Shown here: positions 18,692 through 28,263 of the stretch, piece by piece
How positions within the stretch are numbered: the first letter of the stretch is position 1
How the letters are laid out: each line of letters starts with the position of its first letter
Source: Nocardioides sp. Kera G14
Lineage (GTDB): Bacteria > Actinomycetota > Actinomycetes > Propionibacteriales > Nocardioidaceae
DNA length: 64,000 nucleotides
NCBI RefSeq assembly: GCF_020715565.1
Contig: NZ_CP085839.1
Location: 682,001 to 746,000, forward strand
Reading direction: 5' to 3'
The notes under the pieces: generated by a model
Told to the model about the DNA's origin: nothing
Seen by the model: the letters and a program-made list of their open reading frames with translations, nothing else
Database searches by the model: none
Program-made: the position numbers and the translations under genes

Positions 18692-19891
18692 GTGGTGAGG
18701 ACACTGAATCCCGTCTGGGCGATCGTTGCGTTGGCGGTAGGCGGTTTCGCCATCGGGACCACGGAGTTCACCACGATGGGCGTCCTCCCCGAGGTCGCCG
18801 ACGGTGTCGACGTCTCGGTCCCGACCGCAGGGCACTTCATCTCGGCGTACGCCCTCGGTGTCGTGGTGGGCGTGCCGATCCTCTCCTTCTTCGCGGCCGG
18901 CCTGCCGCGCAAGGCGCTGCTGCTCGCCTTCATGGGCGTGTACGCCGTCTTCAACGTGATGAGCGCCGCGGTCTCGTCCTACGGCCTGCTCATGCTGGCC
19001 CGCTTCCTGGACGGCCTCCCGCACGGCGCCTACTTCGGTGTCGCCTCGCTGGTGGCGTCGCAGCTCGTCAGCGAGAGCAGTCGCGGGCGCGCCGTCGCCG
19101 GCGTGATGATGGGCCTCTCGATCGCCAACGTCATCGGCGTCCCCGCGGCGACCTGGTTCGGCCAGAACGCCGGCTGGCGCGCGGCCTACCTCGCCTGTGG
19201 CGTGCTCGCGCTGGCGACGGTCGCGCTGATCGCCGTGGTCGTGCCGCACCAGCCGGCAGACCAGTCGGCCACGGGCCGCAACGAGGCCCGCAGCTTCTTC
19301 AGCTCCGCGCAGGTGTGGCTCACGATGGCGGCCGGTGCGGTCGGCTTCGGCGGCCTCTTCTGCGTCTACTCCTACATCGCCAAGATCGTCACGAACGTCG
19401 GCGGGCTGGAGAAGGGCGCCGTGCCGTTCTTCACGCTGGCCTTCGGTCTCGGCATGGTGGTCGGCACCTGGGTCGCCGGCGAGCTCTCGCACTGGTCGGT
19501 CTTCAAGTCGCTCATCCTCGGTGGCGTCGGCGCCGGCCTCGCGCTGGTCGCCTTCTGGCTCGCTGCGCCGCACGGCTGGTGGCTGTGGCCGTGCACCATG
19601 CTCGTCACCGCGCTGGGCTCGGTCCTCGTGGTCAACCTGCAGCTGCGGCTGATGGACGTCGCAGGCAACGCGGTCACGCTGGGCGCGGCGATGAACCACT
19701 CCGCACTCAACATCGCCAACGCGCTCGGCGCCTACCTGGGTGGCGTCGTGATCGACGCCGGACACGGCTACCGGTCCACGGCCCTCGTCGGCGCGATCCT
19801 GTCGGTCTTCGGCATCGCGATCCTGCTGTGGAGCGGACTGCTGCACCGGCGAACCGCCCTGAAACCCACTTTTCTCGGCGAGCGCGTGTGA
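18692..19891 (+). CDS. MFS transporter, drug/arabinose efflux (DHA1) type
   Basis: 399 aa from GTG 18692 (GTG 18695 is equally possible), with twelve predicted membrane segments. The first segment contains IGTTEFTTMGVLPEVA, the family hallmark. The loop between segments 2 and 3 (GLPRKALLLAFMGVYA) and LDGLPHGAYFGVASLVASQL are also typical of AraJ-like effluxers. The frame is open upstream over the divergent monooxygenase gene, where it is only a shadow. Opposite orientation to the monooxygenase suggests shared control, perhaps export of a related compound. trpS follows 15 bases later but is likely expressed on its own. Confidence 0.85.
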   Translation: MVRTLNPVWAIVALAVGGFAIGTTEFTTMGVLPEVADGVDVSVPTAGHFISAYALGVVVGVPILSFFAAGLPRKALLLAFMGVYAVFNVMSAAVSSYGLLMLARFLDGLPHGAYFGVASLVASQLVSESSRGRAVAGVMMGLSIANVIGVPAATWFGQNAGWRAAYLACGVLALATVALIAVVVPHQPADQSATGRNEARSFFSSAQVWLTMAAGAVGFGGLFCVYSYIAKIVTNVGGLEKGAVPFFTLAFGLGMVVGTWVAGELSHWSVFKSLILGGVGAGLALVAFWLAAPHGWWLWPCTMLVTALGSVLVVNLQLRLMDVAGNAVTLGAAMNHSALNIANALGAYLGGVVIDAGHGYRSTALVGAILSVFGIAILLWSGLLHRRTALKPTFLGERV

Positions 19892-20953
<1,062 letters not shown>

Positions 20954-20968
20954 CCGACGGGCGCCCGG

Positions 20969-21502
20969 ATGCAGACCATCGGCGTCGTCATCGTGGTCCC
21001 GGAGCCATGGGGGAGTGACCTCCAGGCCTTCCGGGAGCGGATCGGCGACCCGATGGCCGACCTCATTCCGCCCCACATCACACTGCTCCCGCCGGTCGGC
21101 ATCTCCACGCAGCTGATCAGCGGCGTGGTCGACCACCTCGCCACAGCCGCCGGCATGGTGGCGCCCTTCGAGGTCGCACTCAAGGGCACCGACTCCTTCC
21201 GCCCGGTCTCGCCGGTGGTCTTCGTCGCGCTGGAGGAGGGCGCCGACGACTGCGCGACCCTCGAAGGGCTCGTCCGCAACGGGCCGCTGGGGATCGACTC
21301 CTCGTGGCCCTACCACCCCCACGTCACCGTCGCCCACGAGCTCCCCGACCAGGTCCTCGACCTCGCCTGCACCGAGTTGGCCGGCCTGGAGGCGAGCTTC
21401 GTCGTCGACGAGTTCACCCTCTACATCCTCGACCCCGACGGCCGCTGGCACCCGACGCACACGTTCCCGCTGGGGAGCCAGACCGACCGCGGCGAGGACT
21501 AG
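20969..21502 (+). CDS. 2'-5' RNA ligase superfamily (2H phosphoesterase) protein
   Basis: 177 aa with the two HxT motifs that define 2H phosphoesterases: HITLLPP near residue 34 and HPHVTVAHEL near 115. Members cleave or join 2',5' or cyclic phosphodiester bonds in RNA or small nucleotides; the substrate of this one is not known. It lies 15 bases after trpS and 3 bases before the YihY gene, in an apparent trpS operon that is common in actinobacteria. Confidence 0.8.
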   Translation: MQTIGVVIVVPEPWGSDLQAFRERIGDPMADLIPPHITLLPPVGISTQLISGVVDHLATAAGMVAPFEVALKGTDSFRPVSPVVFVALEEGADDCATLEGLVRNGPLGIDSSWPYHPHVTVAHELPDQVLDLACTELAGLEASFVVDEFTLYILDPDGRWHPTHTFPLGSQTDRGED

Positions 21503-21505
21503 CCA

Positions 21506-22381
21506 GTGCCCCCGGCGATCGTGGTGCGGGCCCAGAAGGCCTTCGAGCAGGCCCGCTCGCGGTCGTCGGTCCTCGACCTGCTGGTCCGGATCCAGTCCCA
21601 CTACGGCCGCGTCGGAGCCTCACAGCAGGCCGGCGCGGTCACGTACTTCGCGTTCCTGTCCTTCTTTCCCGTGCTGGCACTGGCGGCCTTCGCCGTCGGC
21701 GTCGTCGACAACGTCTGGCCCGACGCCTCGGACGGCCTCACCCGCGCGATCGACCAGATCATGCCGGGGCTGGTCGGCTCCGGCGAGGGGCAGGTCTCAC
21801 TCGACGACGTCCAGCGCTTCAGCGGTTGGGCCGGCATCGTCGGCCTCCTCGGCGTGCTGTACGCCGGCCTCGGCTGGATCGACGCCCTGCGGACGGGCCT
21901 CCTCGCGGTCTTCGAGGTCCCGCGCGAGGAGCAGCCCAGCTTCCTGGTCGCCAAGCGCGACGACCTGGTCGCGCTGGTCGGCATCGGCCTCGCGCTCTTC
22001 GTTAGCGTCGTCGGTGCGCAGACGCTGACCTCCTTCTCCACCGATGTCGTCGACTGGCTGGGCTTCGGCTGGCCGTGGCTGCTCTGGCTGCTCACCCATG
22101 TGCTGTCGTGGGCCGTCAGCGTGCTGCTCTTCGTCGTCCTCTTCGCGCTCGTCGCCAAGCCCCACATCCCACGTCGCTCGCTCGTCGAGGCCGCCGCGAT
22201 CGGGGCCTTCGGCTTCGAGCTGATGAAGATGGTCTCCTTCGCCCTGCTCGGCTCGGCCAAGGGCTCTCCGGCCTTCCAGGCCTTCGGCGTCGCCCTCGTG
22301 CTGCTCGTGTGGATCAACTACTTCACGCGCGTAGTCTTCTACGCGGCGACGTACGCCGGTGAGGTGAGGAGACCGCAGTGA
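21506..22381 (+). CDS. YihY/virulence factor BrkB family membrane protein
   Basis: 291 aa, GTG start (GTGCCCCCGGCG). An amphipathic N-terminal segment is followed by six hydrophobic helices. The motif GAVTYFAFLSFFPVLALAAF near residue 40 is the family signature. Once called ribonuclease BN, the family is now regarded as membrane proteins of unclear function. It follows the RNA ligase gene closely and overlaps the next small gene by 4 bases, so the pair is translationally coupled. Confidence 0.85.
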   Translation: MPPAIVVRAQKAFEQARSRSSVLDLLVRIQSHYGRVGASQQAGAVTYFAFLSFFPVLALAAFAVGVVDNVWPDASDGLTRAIDQIMPGLVGSGEGQVSLDDVQRFSGWAGIVGLLGVLYAGLGWIDALRTGLLAVFEVPREEQPSFLVAKRDDLVALVGIGLALFVSVVGAQTLTSFSTDVVDWLGFGWPWLLWLLTHVLSWAVSVLLFVVLFALVAKPHIPRRSLVEAAAIGAFGFELMKMVSFALLGSAKGSPAFQAFGVALVLLVWINYFTRVVFYAATYAGEVRRPQ

Positions 22382-22608
22382 AGTTCGAGAAGAAGCACGC
22401 CTGGCTGCTGATCGGCGTCGGCATCTGGAACTTCTGGGTCTGGGGCACCTTCATCAAGAACCTCTCCGCCGCCCACTCCCGCGGCGAGGAGCACCCTGAC
22501 GGCTACTGGATCGCGCATTCGATCCTGATCGTCGTCGACCTGGTCATCGGCGCGGTCCTGCTCGCCCTCGGCGTCAAGGCGCTTCGGGCGAGCAGGAAGG
22601 TCGGCTGA
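22378..22608 (+). CDS. SCO4848-type small membrane protein
   Basis: 76 aa with GTG start overlapping the stop of the YihY gene. Two hydrophobic segments (HAWLLIGVGIWNFWVWGTFI and HSILIVVDLVIGAVLLAL) flank a short polar loop. Small proteins of this size and sequence pattern sit beside YihY genes in streptomycetes and relatives. No function is known; its coupling suggests it works with the YihY protein in the membrane. Confidence 0.75.
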   Translation: MKFEKKHAWLLIGVGIWNFWVWGTFIKNLSAAHSRGEEHPDGYWIAHSILIVVDLVIGAVLLALGVKALRASRKVG

Positions 22609-22614
22609 CGCGCG

Positions 22615-23640
22615 TCAGGAGTTGTCGAGCGGGAGGCCGGCGGGGTTGACCTCGGACTTCGCGACCGCCTCATTGGTGAGGTTGTAGGTCTTGAGCCACT
22701 CGGCGTACTGGCCGTTCTCGATCAGGAAGTTGATCGCGTCGGCCACCGGCTGGGCAAGACCGCTGTCCTTCTTCACCGTGGCGGCGATGAGGCCCTGGAG
22801 GCTCGCGCCGGCACCGGAGTAGGTGCCCGCCGTACGGAACTTGTCGCCGGTCTGGGCCTCCTCGTAGGCGATGCCGGGGTTGGGGCCGAAGTAGGCGTCG
22901 ATCTGGCCCGACTCGAGCGCCGTCCAGATGGCGGTGTTGTCGCTGTAGTACTTGATGTCGATGCCCTCCTTCCCGGCCGCCTTCAGCTTGTCGTTGAACT
23001 CGACGAGGATCTTCTCCTGGTTCGTGCCGGCGCCGACGGCGACCGTGAGGCCGTCGAGGACGGCGGGGTCACCGGTGAAGTCGAGCTGGTTGTCGCCCTT
23101 GACCGCGAGGCCGAGGTTGTCCTGGCGGTAGGAGGCGAAGTCGTACTTCTCCTTGCGCTTCTCGGTGTCGGTGATGTTGGAGAAGCCGACGTCGGTCTTG
23201 CCGGAGTCGATGCCGACGAAGAGGTTGTCCCACGTGGCGTTGGTGATCTCGGGCTCGAGTCCGAAGACGGCGGCGACCAGACGACCGAGGTCGGGCTCGG
23301 CGCCGGTGATCGTGGTGTCGTCGTCGCCGACGAAGGCGAGGGGCGGGAAGCCGGTCGGAAGGGCGCCCTCGCCGATCACGAGCTTGCCGCTCTTGACCAG
23401 GTCCTTCGGGAGCTCGTCGCGGATCTTCTCCTGGGTGGCCACGTCGATCGTCGCCGTCGGGTAGCTGTCGCCCGCGGCGACGGCGATCTTCACGTGGGTG
23501 GTGCCGTCGGTGTCGGCCGCCGCGGCCGCTTCCCCCTTGGTGCTCCCGCAGGCGGCGAGACTGAGGGCGAGGGTGGCGGCCGTGGCCGCGACCGAGATGT
23601 TGCGGACGAACGGCCGGGTGAGCGGTCGGACGAGGGACAT
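22615..23640 (-). CDS. Amino-acid-type ABC transporter substrate-binding lipoprotein
   Basis: 341 aa from ATG 23640, which is preceded by AAGGAGAAAC as ribosome site; the frame upstream of it lacks coding character. Lipoprotein signal with lipobox SLAACGS near residue 25. The mature part is a type 3 periplasmic-binding fold as in polar amino acid and cystine receptors (SNITDTEKRKEKYDFASY, ALESGQIDAYFGPNPG). Last gene of the permease-ATPase-receptor operon. Given the monooxygenase operon on the other side of the shared promoter, a small sulfur- or nitrogen-containing organic solute is a reasonable guess. Confidence 0.88.
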   Translation of the reverse strand: MSLVRPLTRPFVRNISVAATAATLALSLAACGSTKGEAAAAADTDGTTHVKIAVAAGDSYPTATIDVATQEKIRDELPKDLVKSGKLVIGEGALPTGFPPLAFVGDDDTTITGAEPDLGRLVAAVFGLEPEITNATWDNLFVGIDSGKTDVGFSNITDTEKRKEKYDFASYRQDNLGLAVKGDNQLDFTGDPAVLDGLTVAVGAGTNQEKILVEFNDKLKAAGKEGIDIKYYSDNTAIWTALESGQIDAYFGPNPGIAYEEAQTGDKFRTAGTYSGAGASLQGLIAATVKKDSGLAQPVADAINFLIENGQYAEWLKTYNLTNEAVAKSEVNPAGLPLDNS

Positions 23641-23705
23641 GTTTCTCCTTGGGTTGGCCGCCGGCCTCGTTGCCGGACGGAGGGGGTGATGCGGGTGGAG
23701 CACGG

Positions 23706-24494
23706 TCAGAGGACCTTGCCGAGGAATTCGCGGGTGCGCGCGTGGGTCGGGTGGTCGATCACCTGGGCCGGTGCGCCCTGCTCGACCACGACGCCGCCGT
23801 CGATGAAGACGACGTGGTCGGCGACCTCACGGGCGAAGCCGATCTCGTGGGAGACGATGACCAGGGTCGTGCCGTCTCGGGCGAGCTCCCTGATGACGGC
23901 CAGTACCTCGCCGACGAGCTCCGGGTCGAGTGCCGACGTGGGCTCATCGAAGAGGAGTACGTCGGGCTTGAGTGCCAGCGCACGGGCGATGGCGACGCGC
24001 TGCTGCTGTCCCCCGGAGAGCTGTCGCGGGTAGGCATCGCCCCGAGTGCCGAGGCCTACCCGCGACAGCAGTTCCTGGGCCCGGATCCGGGCCTCGCCCT
24101 TCGTCGCCCGCTTGTGGGCGAGCAACGGCTCGGCCACGTTCTCGGCGACGGTCAGGTGGGGGAAGAGGTTGAAGCTCTGGGCGACGAACCCGATCCGGGT
24201 GCGCTGCCGCCGGATCGCCTTGCCCGTCAATTCGTGCAGGCGACCGCGTCGCTCCTCGACGCCGATCAGCTCGCCGTGGACGGCGATGTAGCCGTGGTCG
24301 AGCGGCTCGAGGTGATTGATCGCCCGCAGCAGGGTCGACTTGCCTGAGCCGGAGGGCCCGAGGATGACGGTCACACCGCCCGCGGGGAGGGAGAGGTCGA
24401 TGCCTCGGATCACCTCGGTCCCGGCGAAGGCCTTGTGGGCGTTGCGGATCTCCACCGCGGGAATCGACGGGACGGGCGTGAGGGCGGCGCTCAT
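23706..24494 (-). CDS. Amino-acid-type ABC transporter ATP-binding protein
   Basis: 262 aa ATPase of the PAAT family. Walker A GPSGSGKST near residue 46, Q-loop in VAQSFNLFPHLTVAENV, signature QLSGGQQQRVAIARAL, Walker B VLLFDEPTSALDPE and switch His in IVSHEIGFAREV are all intact. Its ATG overlaps the permease stop by 4 bases (ATGA). The receptor gene follows after 65 bases. Confidence 0.93.
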   Translation of the reverse strand: MSAALTPVPSIPAVEIRNAHKAFAGTEVIRGIDLSLPAGGVTVILGPSGSGKSTLLRAINHLEPLDHGYIAVHGELIGVEERRGRLHELTGKAIRRQRTRIGFVAQSFNLFPHLTVAENVAEPLLAHKRATKGEARIRAQELLSRVGLGTRGDAYPRQLSGGQQQRVAIARALALKPDVLLFDEPTSALDPELVGEVLAVIRELARDGTTLVIVSHEIGFAREVADHVVFIDGGVVVEQGAPAQVIDHPTHARTREFLGKVL

Positions 24495-25468
24495 GCGCGA
24501 GCCTCCTTGAGGCGAAGGGCGAGGACGGCGGTCCGGCTGCGCAGCCTCTGGAACGGAGTGGGAGGCAGCGTGCGGACGGCGCCGCGGGCGTAGTGCCGCT
24601 CCACGTAGAACTGGAGGATCGAGAGCACCGTGGTGATGACGAGGTACCAGGCGGAGCCCACGAGGAGCAGCGGCACGATGTCGTTGGGGATGCGGCTCTC
24701 GAGGATGTAGACGGCGCCGAAGACGTCGGCCAGGCCGACGAAGTACACGAGGGAGCTCATCTTCACCAGGCCGACGAGCTGGTTGACGTAGCCGGGCACG
24801 ATCGAACGGAGGGCCTGGGGGAGGACGACCCGGGTGAGCCGGCGGGCCGGGGAGAGGCCGAGGGCGTTGGCAGCCTCGATCTGTCCGTGGTCGACCGCAA
24901 GGATGCCTCCACGGATCAGTTCTGCGGCATAGGCGGCCTCGTTGAGCGCGAGCCCCACCACGGCGGCCACCAGCCCCGGCAGCAGCAGTGGCGTGTCATG
25001 GCTGACGAGTGCGGGCAGCAGCGGCAGCTTGAGCGCCAAGGTGGGGAAGAAGTGCGAGACGTTGTAGATGATCAGCAACAGCACCGGTACCGGCAGTGAC
25101 CGGAAGAACCAGATGTACAGCCAGGCGGCCCCGCTCAGGACGGCGCTGCCGGAGAGTCGCGCGAGGGCGAGCGCCGTGCCGAGGACAAGACCGACGAGGC
25201 CGGCGTACAGGCTCACCTGCAGGGTGAGGACGACACCCTTGAGGATGAGCGGCCGCACGAAGTAGTGCGGGAAGACGCTCCACTGGTAGGTCTCGTTCTG
25301 GGCGATGTTCAGGGCCAGCGAGATCGCGAGCAGGATGACGACGCTGCTGAGGATCCAACGGACCCAGTGCCTGCGCGGCACCACGCGTCGCTCGGCGGAG
25401 ATCGTGGGCGCTGTGGCGGTGGTGTGCGTGGCAGCGGCGTAGGGCACGGCGTCTGGAGTGGCGGTCAC
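24491..25468 (-). CDS. Amino-acid-type ABC transporter permease
   Basis: 325 aa from GTG 25468. An ATG at 25534 is in frame, but the extra codons would be an AT-rich stretch unlike the rest. After a polar N-terminus with VVPRRHWVRW come about six membrane helices. The EAA-type loop LGLSPARRLTRVVLPQAL and the conserved segment RSLPVPVLLLIIYN mark the HisM/GlnP permease class. First gene of the importer operon, reading away from the GNAT/monooxygenase operon out of an AT-rich shared control region. Confidence 0.88.
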   Translation of the reverse strand: MTATPDAVPYAAATHTTATAPTISAERRVVPRRHWVRWILSSVVILLAISLALNIAQNETYQWSVFPHYFVRPLILKGVVLTLQVSLYAGLVGLVLGTALALARLSGSAVLSGAAWLYIWFFRSLPVPVLLLIIYNVSHFFPTLALKLPLLPALVSHDTPLLLPGLVAAVVGLALNEAAYAAELIRGGILAVDHGQIEAANALGLSPARRLTRVVLPQALRSIVPGYVNQLVGLVKMSSLVYFVGLADVFGAVYILESRIPNDIVPLLLVGSAWYLVITTVLSILQFYVERHYARGAVRTLPPTPFQRLRSRTAVLALRLKEARA

Positions 25469-25564
25469 GCGCCCATCATCATCAAAGTCAATTAGTTTTA
25501 TTAGGTTTGTCCGAATACTGAGCAGGGGTCTCATTCCGTCGGCCGGAGGCGAGAGAGTGGAGAG
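25469..25564. promoter_or_regulatory. Divergent AT-rich control region with ATTAG direct repeat
   Basis: This 96-base gap separates the importer operon from the GNAT/monooxygenase operon. It holds an unusually AT-rich stretch at about 25485-25515 with the direct repeat ATTAG-TTTT-ATTAG (25491-25504). A + strand TAGGTT (25502-25507) could serve as -10 for the GNAT operon. Both operons are likely controlled by one regulator binding here; no regulator gene is adjacent. Confidence 0.45.
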
Positions 25565-26272
25565 GTGCCTGATGAGTCCCTTCTCGACAACCCCGCGTGG
25601 CATTCGCTCACCGGCCCACACCAGCACCTCGCCGAGGTGCGGGGCGCCGCCCGCCGCTATGCCCCTGACGCCTCCTTCGCCTCGGCGGTGGAGCGGCCCT
25701 GGGATCCGCAGGACCCCGGCTGGGCGGATCTCGCGGCGCTGGCCGGTGCGGGCGAGCTCGTCACGATGACCGGAGCGGCCGTCAGGCCGCCCGAGGGGTG
25801 GGAGCGGATCGAGGGCGGCTTCGGCGTCCAGTTGGTCGACATCGCTGTCGACGCCCGGCGTGACGACGAGGCCGTCCGGCTCGGCCCGGCCGACGTCCCG
25901 GAGATCCTCGACCTCGTCGCCCGGACGAAGCCGGGGCCGTTCCTGCCACGGACCATCGAACTCGGCACGTACGTCGGCCTCCGCCGCGACGGCGCACTGG
26001 TCGCCCTGGCAGGAGAGCGGATGCACCCGCTCGGCTGGACCGAGATCAGTGCCGTCTGCACCGACGAGCGGTTCCGTGGGCAGGGCCTCGCGACGCGGCT
26101 CGTCCTGGATGTCACCCACCGGATCCGCCAACGCGGAGACCATCCACTCCTCCACGCCGCCGAGACCAACACCAACGCCATCCGCCTCTACGAGGCAGTC
26201 GGCTTCAAGACCCGCATCCGCACGACCTTCGTGCTGCTTCGCACGCCCCTCACAGATCGGAACGACGCATGA
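25565..26272 (+). CDS. GNAT-family N-acetyltransferase, FR47-like
   Basis: 235 aa, GTG start with GAGAGTGGAGAG upstream. The C-terminal half is the acetyl-CoA fold: EISAVCTDERFRGQGLATRL (near residue 160) holds the pyrophosphate-binding RGQGLA loop, and NTNAIRLYEAVGFKTR is the GNAT motif B. The N-terminal part is unassigned. First gene of a tightly coupled five-gene operon, with a 4-base ATGA overlap to the DUF1684 gene. It may acetylate an intermediate or product of the neighbouring monooxygenases; that is inference. Confidence 0.8.
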   Translation: MPDESLLDNPAWHSLTGPHQHLAEVRGAARRYAPDASFASAVERPWDPQDPGWADLAALAGAGELVTMTGAAVRPPEGWERIEGGFGVQLVDIAVDARRDDEAVRLGPADVPEILDLVARTKPGPFLPRTIELGTYVGLRRDGALVALAGERMHPLGWTEISAVCTDERFRGQGLATRLVLDVTHRIRQRGDHPLLHAAETNTNAIRLYEAVGFKTRIRTTFVLLRTPLTDRNDA

Positions 26273-27087
26273 CGCTCACCCGCGACCCCGACACCTACAC
26301 CTCCGAGTGGCAGGCCTGGCATCAGGCACACGAGGCCGCCCGCGCCGACGGCCACGGCTTTCTCGCCGTGACCGGCCTGCACTGGCTCACCGAACGACCG
26401 CAGTCCTTGGACGACGCGCCCGGGGAGTGGTGGAGCGACGCGGACGGGGTGCATGTCACCCTGGACGCCGCGGAGGGTGTGACGCTCGACGGCGTCACGC
26501 TCGAGGGAACCCATGACTTCGGCCCGATCCCGGAGCGCGGTGGTGTCACCCTGCTCCGGGGCGACGTCGCGATCGAGGTCGCCCGCCGAGGCGGGCACGA
26601 CATCGTCCGCCCGCGTGACCCCCAGAACCCGCTGCGCGTGCAGTACGCCGGCACGCCGACGTACTTCCCGGCGCCGGAGTGGGTGCTCGAGGGCCGGTAC
26701 GTCGCCTTCGACGCACCGCGACCCACGACGGTCGGCTCGGTCGCCGACGGGCTGGAGCATGTCTACGACGCCCCGGGCCAGGTGACGTTCGAGATCAACG
26801 GCACGCCGCAGGCGCTCACCGCCTTCCCGGGCGGGGCGGAGGGCGCCCTGCTCGTGCTCTTCACCGACGCCACCTCGGGCGTGACGACCTACCCGGCCAA
26901 CCGCAGCCTCGCGGTCGCCCCGCCGGACGACGAGGGACGGGTGATCCTCGACTTCAACCACGCGGTCAACCTGCCGTGCGCCTACACCGATCACGCCACC
27001 TGCCCGCTGCCCCCGGAGGAGAACCGCCTCTCCTTCGCGGTCGAGGCCGGCGAGAAGCTGCCCGTCGAGCGGGGTGGTCACCGATGA
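26269..27087 (+). CDS. DUF1684 domain protein
   Basis: 272 aa. Recognisable DUF1684 features are the N-terminal W.AWH..RE-like stretch (EWQAWHQAHEAARADGHGF), TGLHWL near residue 42, and the C-terminal DFNHAVNLPCAYTDHATCPL with PPEENRLSF. The family is probably cytoplasmic and of unknown function. Some members occur with oxidoreductases. It overlaps genes on both sides by 4 bases, so it is made in step with the GNAT and the first monooxygenase and probably serves the same pathway. Confidence 0.8.
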   Translation: MTLTRDPDTYTSEWQAWHQAHEAARADGHGFLAVTGLHWLTERPQSLDDAPGEWWSDADGVHVTLDAAEGVTLDGVTLEGTHDFGPIPERGGVTLLRGDVAIEVARRGGHDIVRPRDPQNPLRVQYAGTPTYFPAPEWVLEGRYVAFDAPRPTTVGSVADGLEHVYDAPGQVTFEINGTPQALTAFPGGAEGALLVLFTDATSGVTTYPANRSLAVAPPDDEGRVILDFNHAVNLPCAYTDHATCPLPPEENRLSFAVEAGEKLPVERGGHR

Positions 27088-28253
27088 GCGCGCCACTGCA
27101 CCTCGGCGTCGCGCTCGACGGTGCCGGTTGGCACCCGGCCGCCTGGCGTGAGGAGAGCGCCCGCCCTGAGGAGCTCTTCACCCCGCGCTACTGGGCGGAC
27201 GTCGTCGCCCGGGCCGAGTCCGGCCTGCTCGACCTCGTGACGATCGAGGACGGCCTGCGACTCCAGTCCGACGACCCGTTCGTCGCCGACGACCGCACCG
27301 ACCGCGTCCGCGGCCGCCTCGATGCCGTCCAGATCGCCGCCCGGGTCGCTCCGCTCACCTCTCACATCGGCCTGGTCCCGACGGCCGTGGTCACGCACAC
27401 CGAGCCGTTTCACCTCTCCAAGGCGATCGCCACGCTCGACTATGTGAGCACCGGGCGCGCCGGTGTCCGGGTGCAGGTGGACGCGAGCGCCGAGTCGACC
27501 GGCCACGTCGGCCGCCGCGAGCTCCCCCAGCTGACCCTCGAGGGTGTCCGGAGCGGCGACCCGGCCGCCCAACAGGCGCTCGTCGAGCTCTTCGACGAGG
27601 CCGCCGACTACGTCCAGGTGCTGCGCCGGCTCTGGGACTCGTGGGAGGACGACGCCGAGATCCGCGACGTGGCGACCGGTCGCTTCATCGACCGGGAGAA
27701 GCTGCACTACATCGACTTCGAGGGCCGCTGGTTCTCGGTGAAGGGCCCCTCCATCACGCCGCGGCCGCCGCAGGGCCAGCCGCTCGTCGCCGCCCTCGCC
27801 CACCAGGAGGTCCCCTTCCAGCTCGTCGCACGCGCAGCCGATCTCGGGTTCGTGACACCCCGGGACGAGACCGACGCCGCCGCGCTGGTCGCACGCCTCG
27901 AGGCGCTGCATGTCTGGGGTGACCTCGTCGTCGTGCTCGACGACGACACCTCCGCGGCCGAGGCGCGGCTGCGTCGCCTCGATGAGGTCGCCGGGGCGAC
28001 GTACACCTCCGACGCCCACATCTTCGCCGGCACCGCCACCGAACTCGCCGACCTCCTGCTCGGGTGGCAGGCGGCCGGGCTCACGGGCTTCCGGCTGCGC
28101 CCGGCCGTGATCGCCCACGACCTCGACCAGATCGTCGACCGGCTCGTGCCCGAGCTGCAGCGTCGTGGCGCCTTCCGGACGTCGTACGACGCCAGCACCC
28201 TGCGCGGACTGCTCGGCCTGGACCGTCCCGCCAACCGCTACGCCACCGTCTGA
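27084..28253 (+). CDS. LLM-class flavin-dependent oxidoreductase (1 of 3)
   Basis: 389 aa luciferase-like protein, ATG overlapping the DUF1684 stop. It begins LHLGVALDGAGWHPAAWREE, has the long family insert with IDFEGRWFSVKGPSITPRPP, and ends with VPELQRRGAFRTSYDASTL, a C-terminus typical of the NtaA/SnaA branch. It diverges from its two downstream neighbours and may have another substrate or step. Needs reduced FMN from elsewhere, since no flavin reductase gene is in the operon. Confidence 0.82.
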   Translation: MSAPLHLGVALDGAGWHPAAWREESARPEELFTPRYWADVVARAESGLLDLVTIEDGLRLQSDDPFVADDRTDRVRGRLDAVQIAARVAPLTSHIGLVPTAVVTHTEPFHLSKAIATLDYVSTGRAGVRVQVDASAESTGHVGRRELPQLTLEGVRSGDPAAQQALVELFDEAADYVQVLRRLWDSWEDDAEIRDVATGRFIDREKLHYIDFEGRWFSVKGPSITPRPPQGQPLVAALAHQEVPFQLVARAADLGFVTPRDETDAAALVARLEALHVWGDLVVVLDDDTSAAEARLRRLDEVAGATYTSDAHIFAGTATELADLLLGWQAAGLTGFRLRPAVIAHDLDQIVDRLVPELQRRGAFRTSYDASTLRGLLGLDRPANRYATV

Positions 28254-28263
28254 GGAGCCACCC

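Noticed and set aside
24491..25534. ATG 25534 as start of the ABC permease
   Set aside because: It would force the AT-rich operator-like stretch to be coding (Leu-Ile-Lys-Leu-Ile codons unlike the genome), and the permease family needs no such extension.
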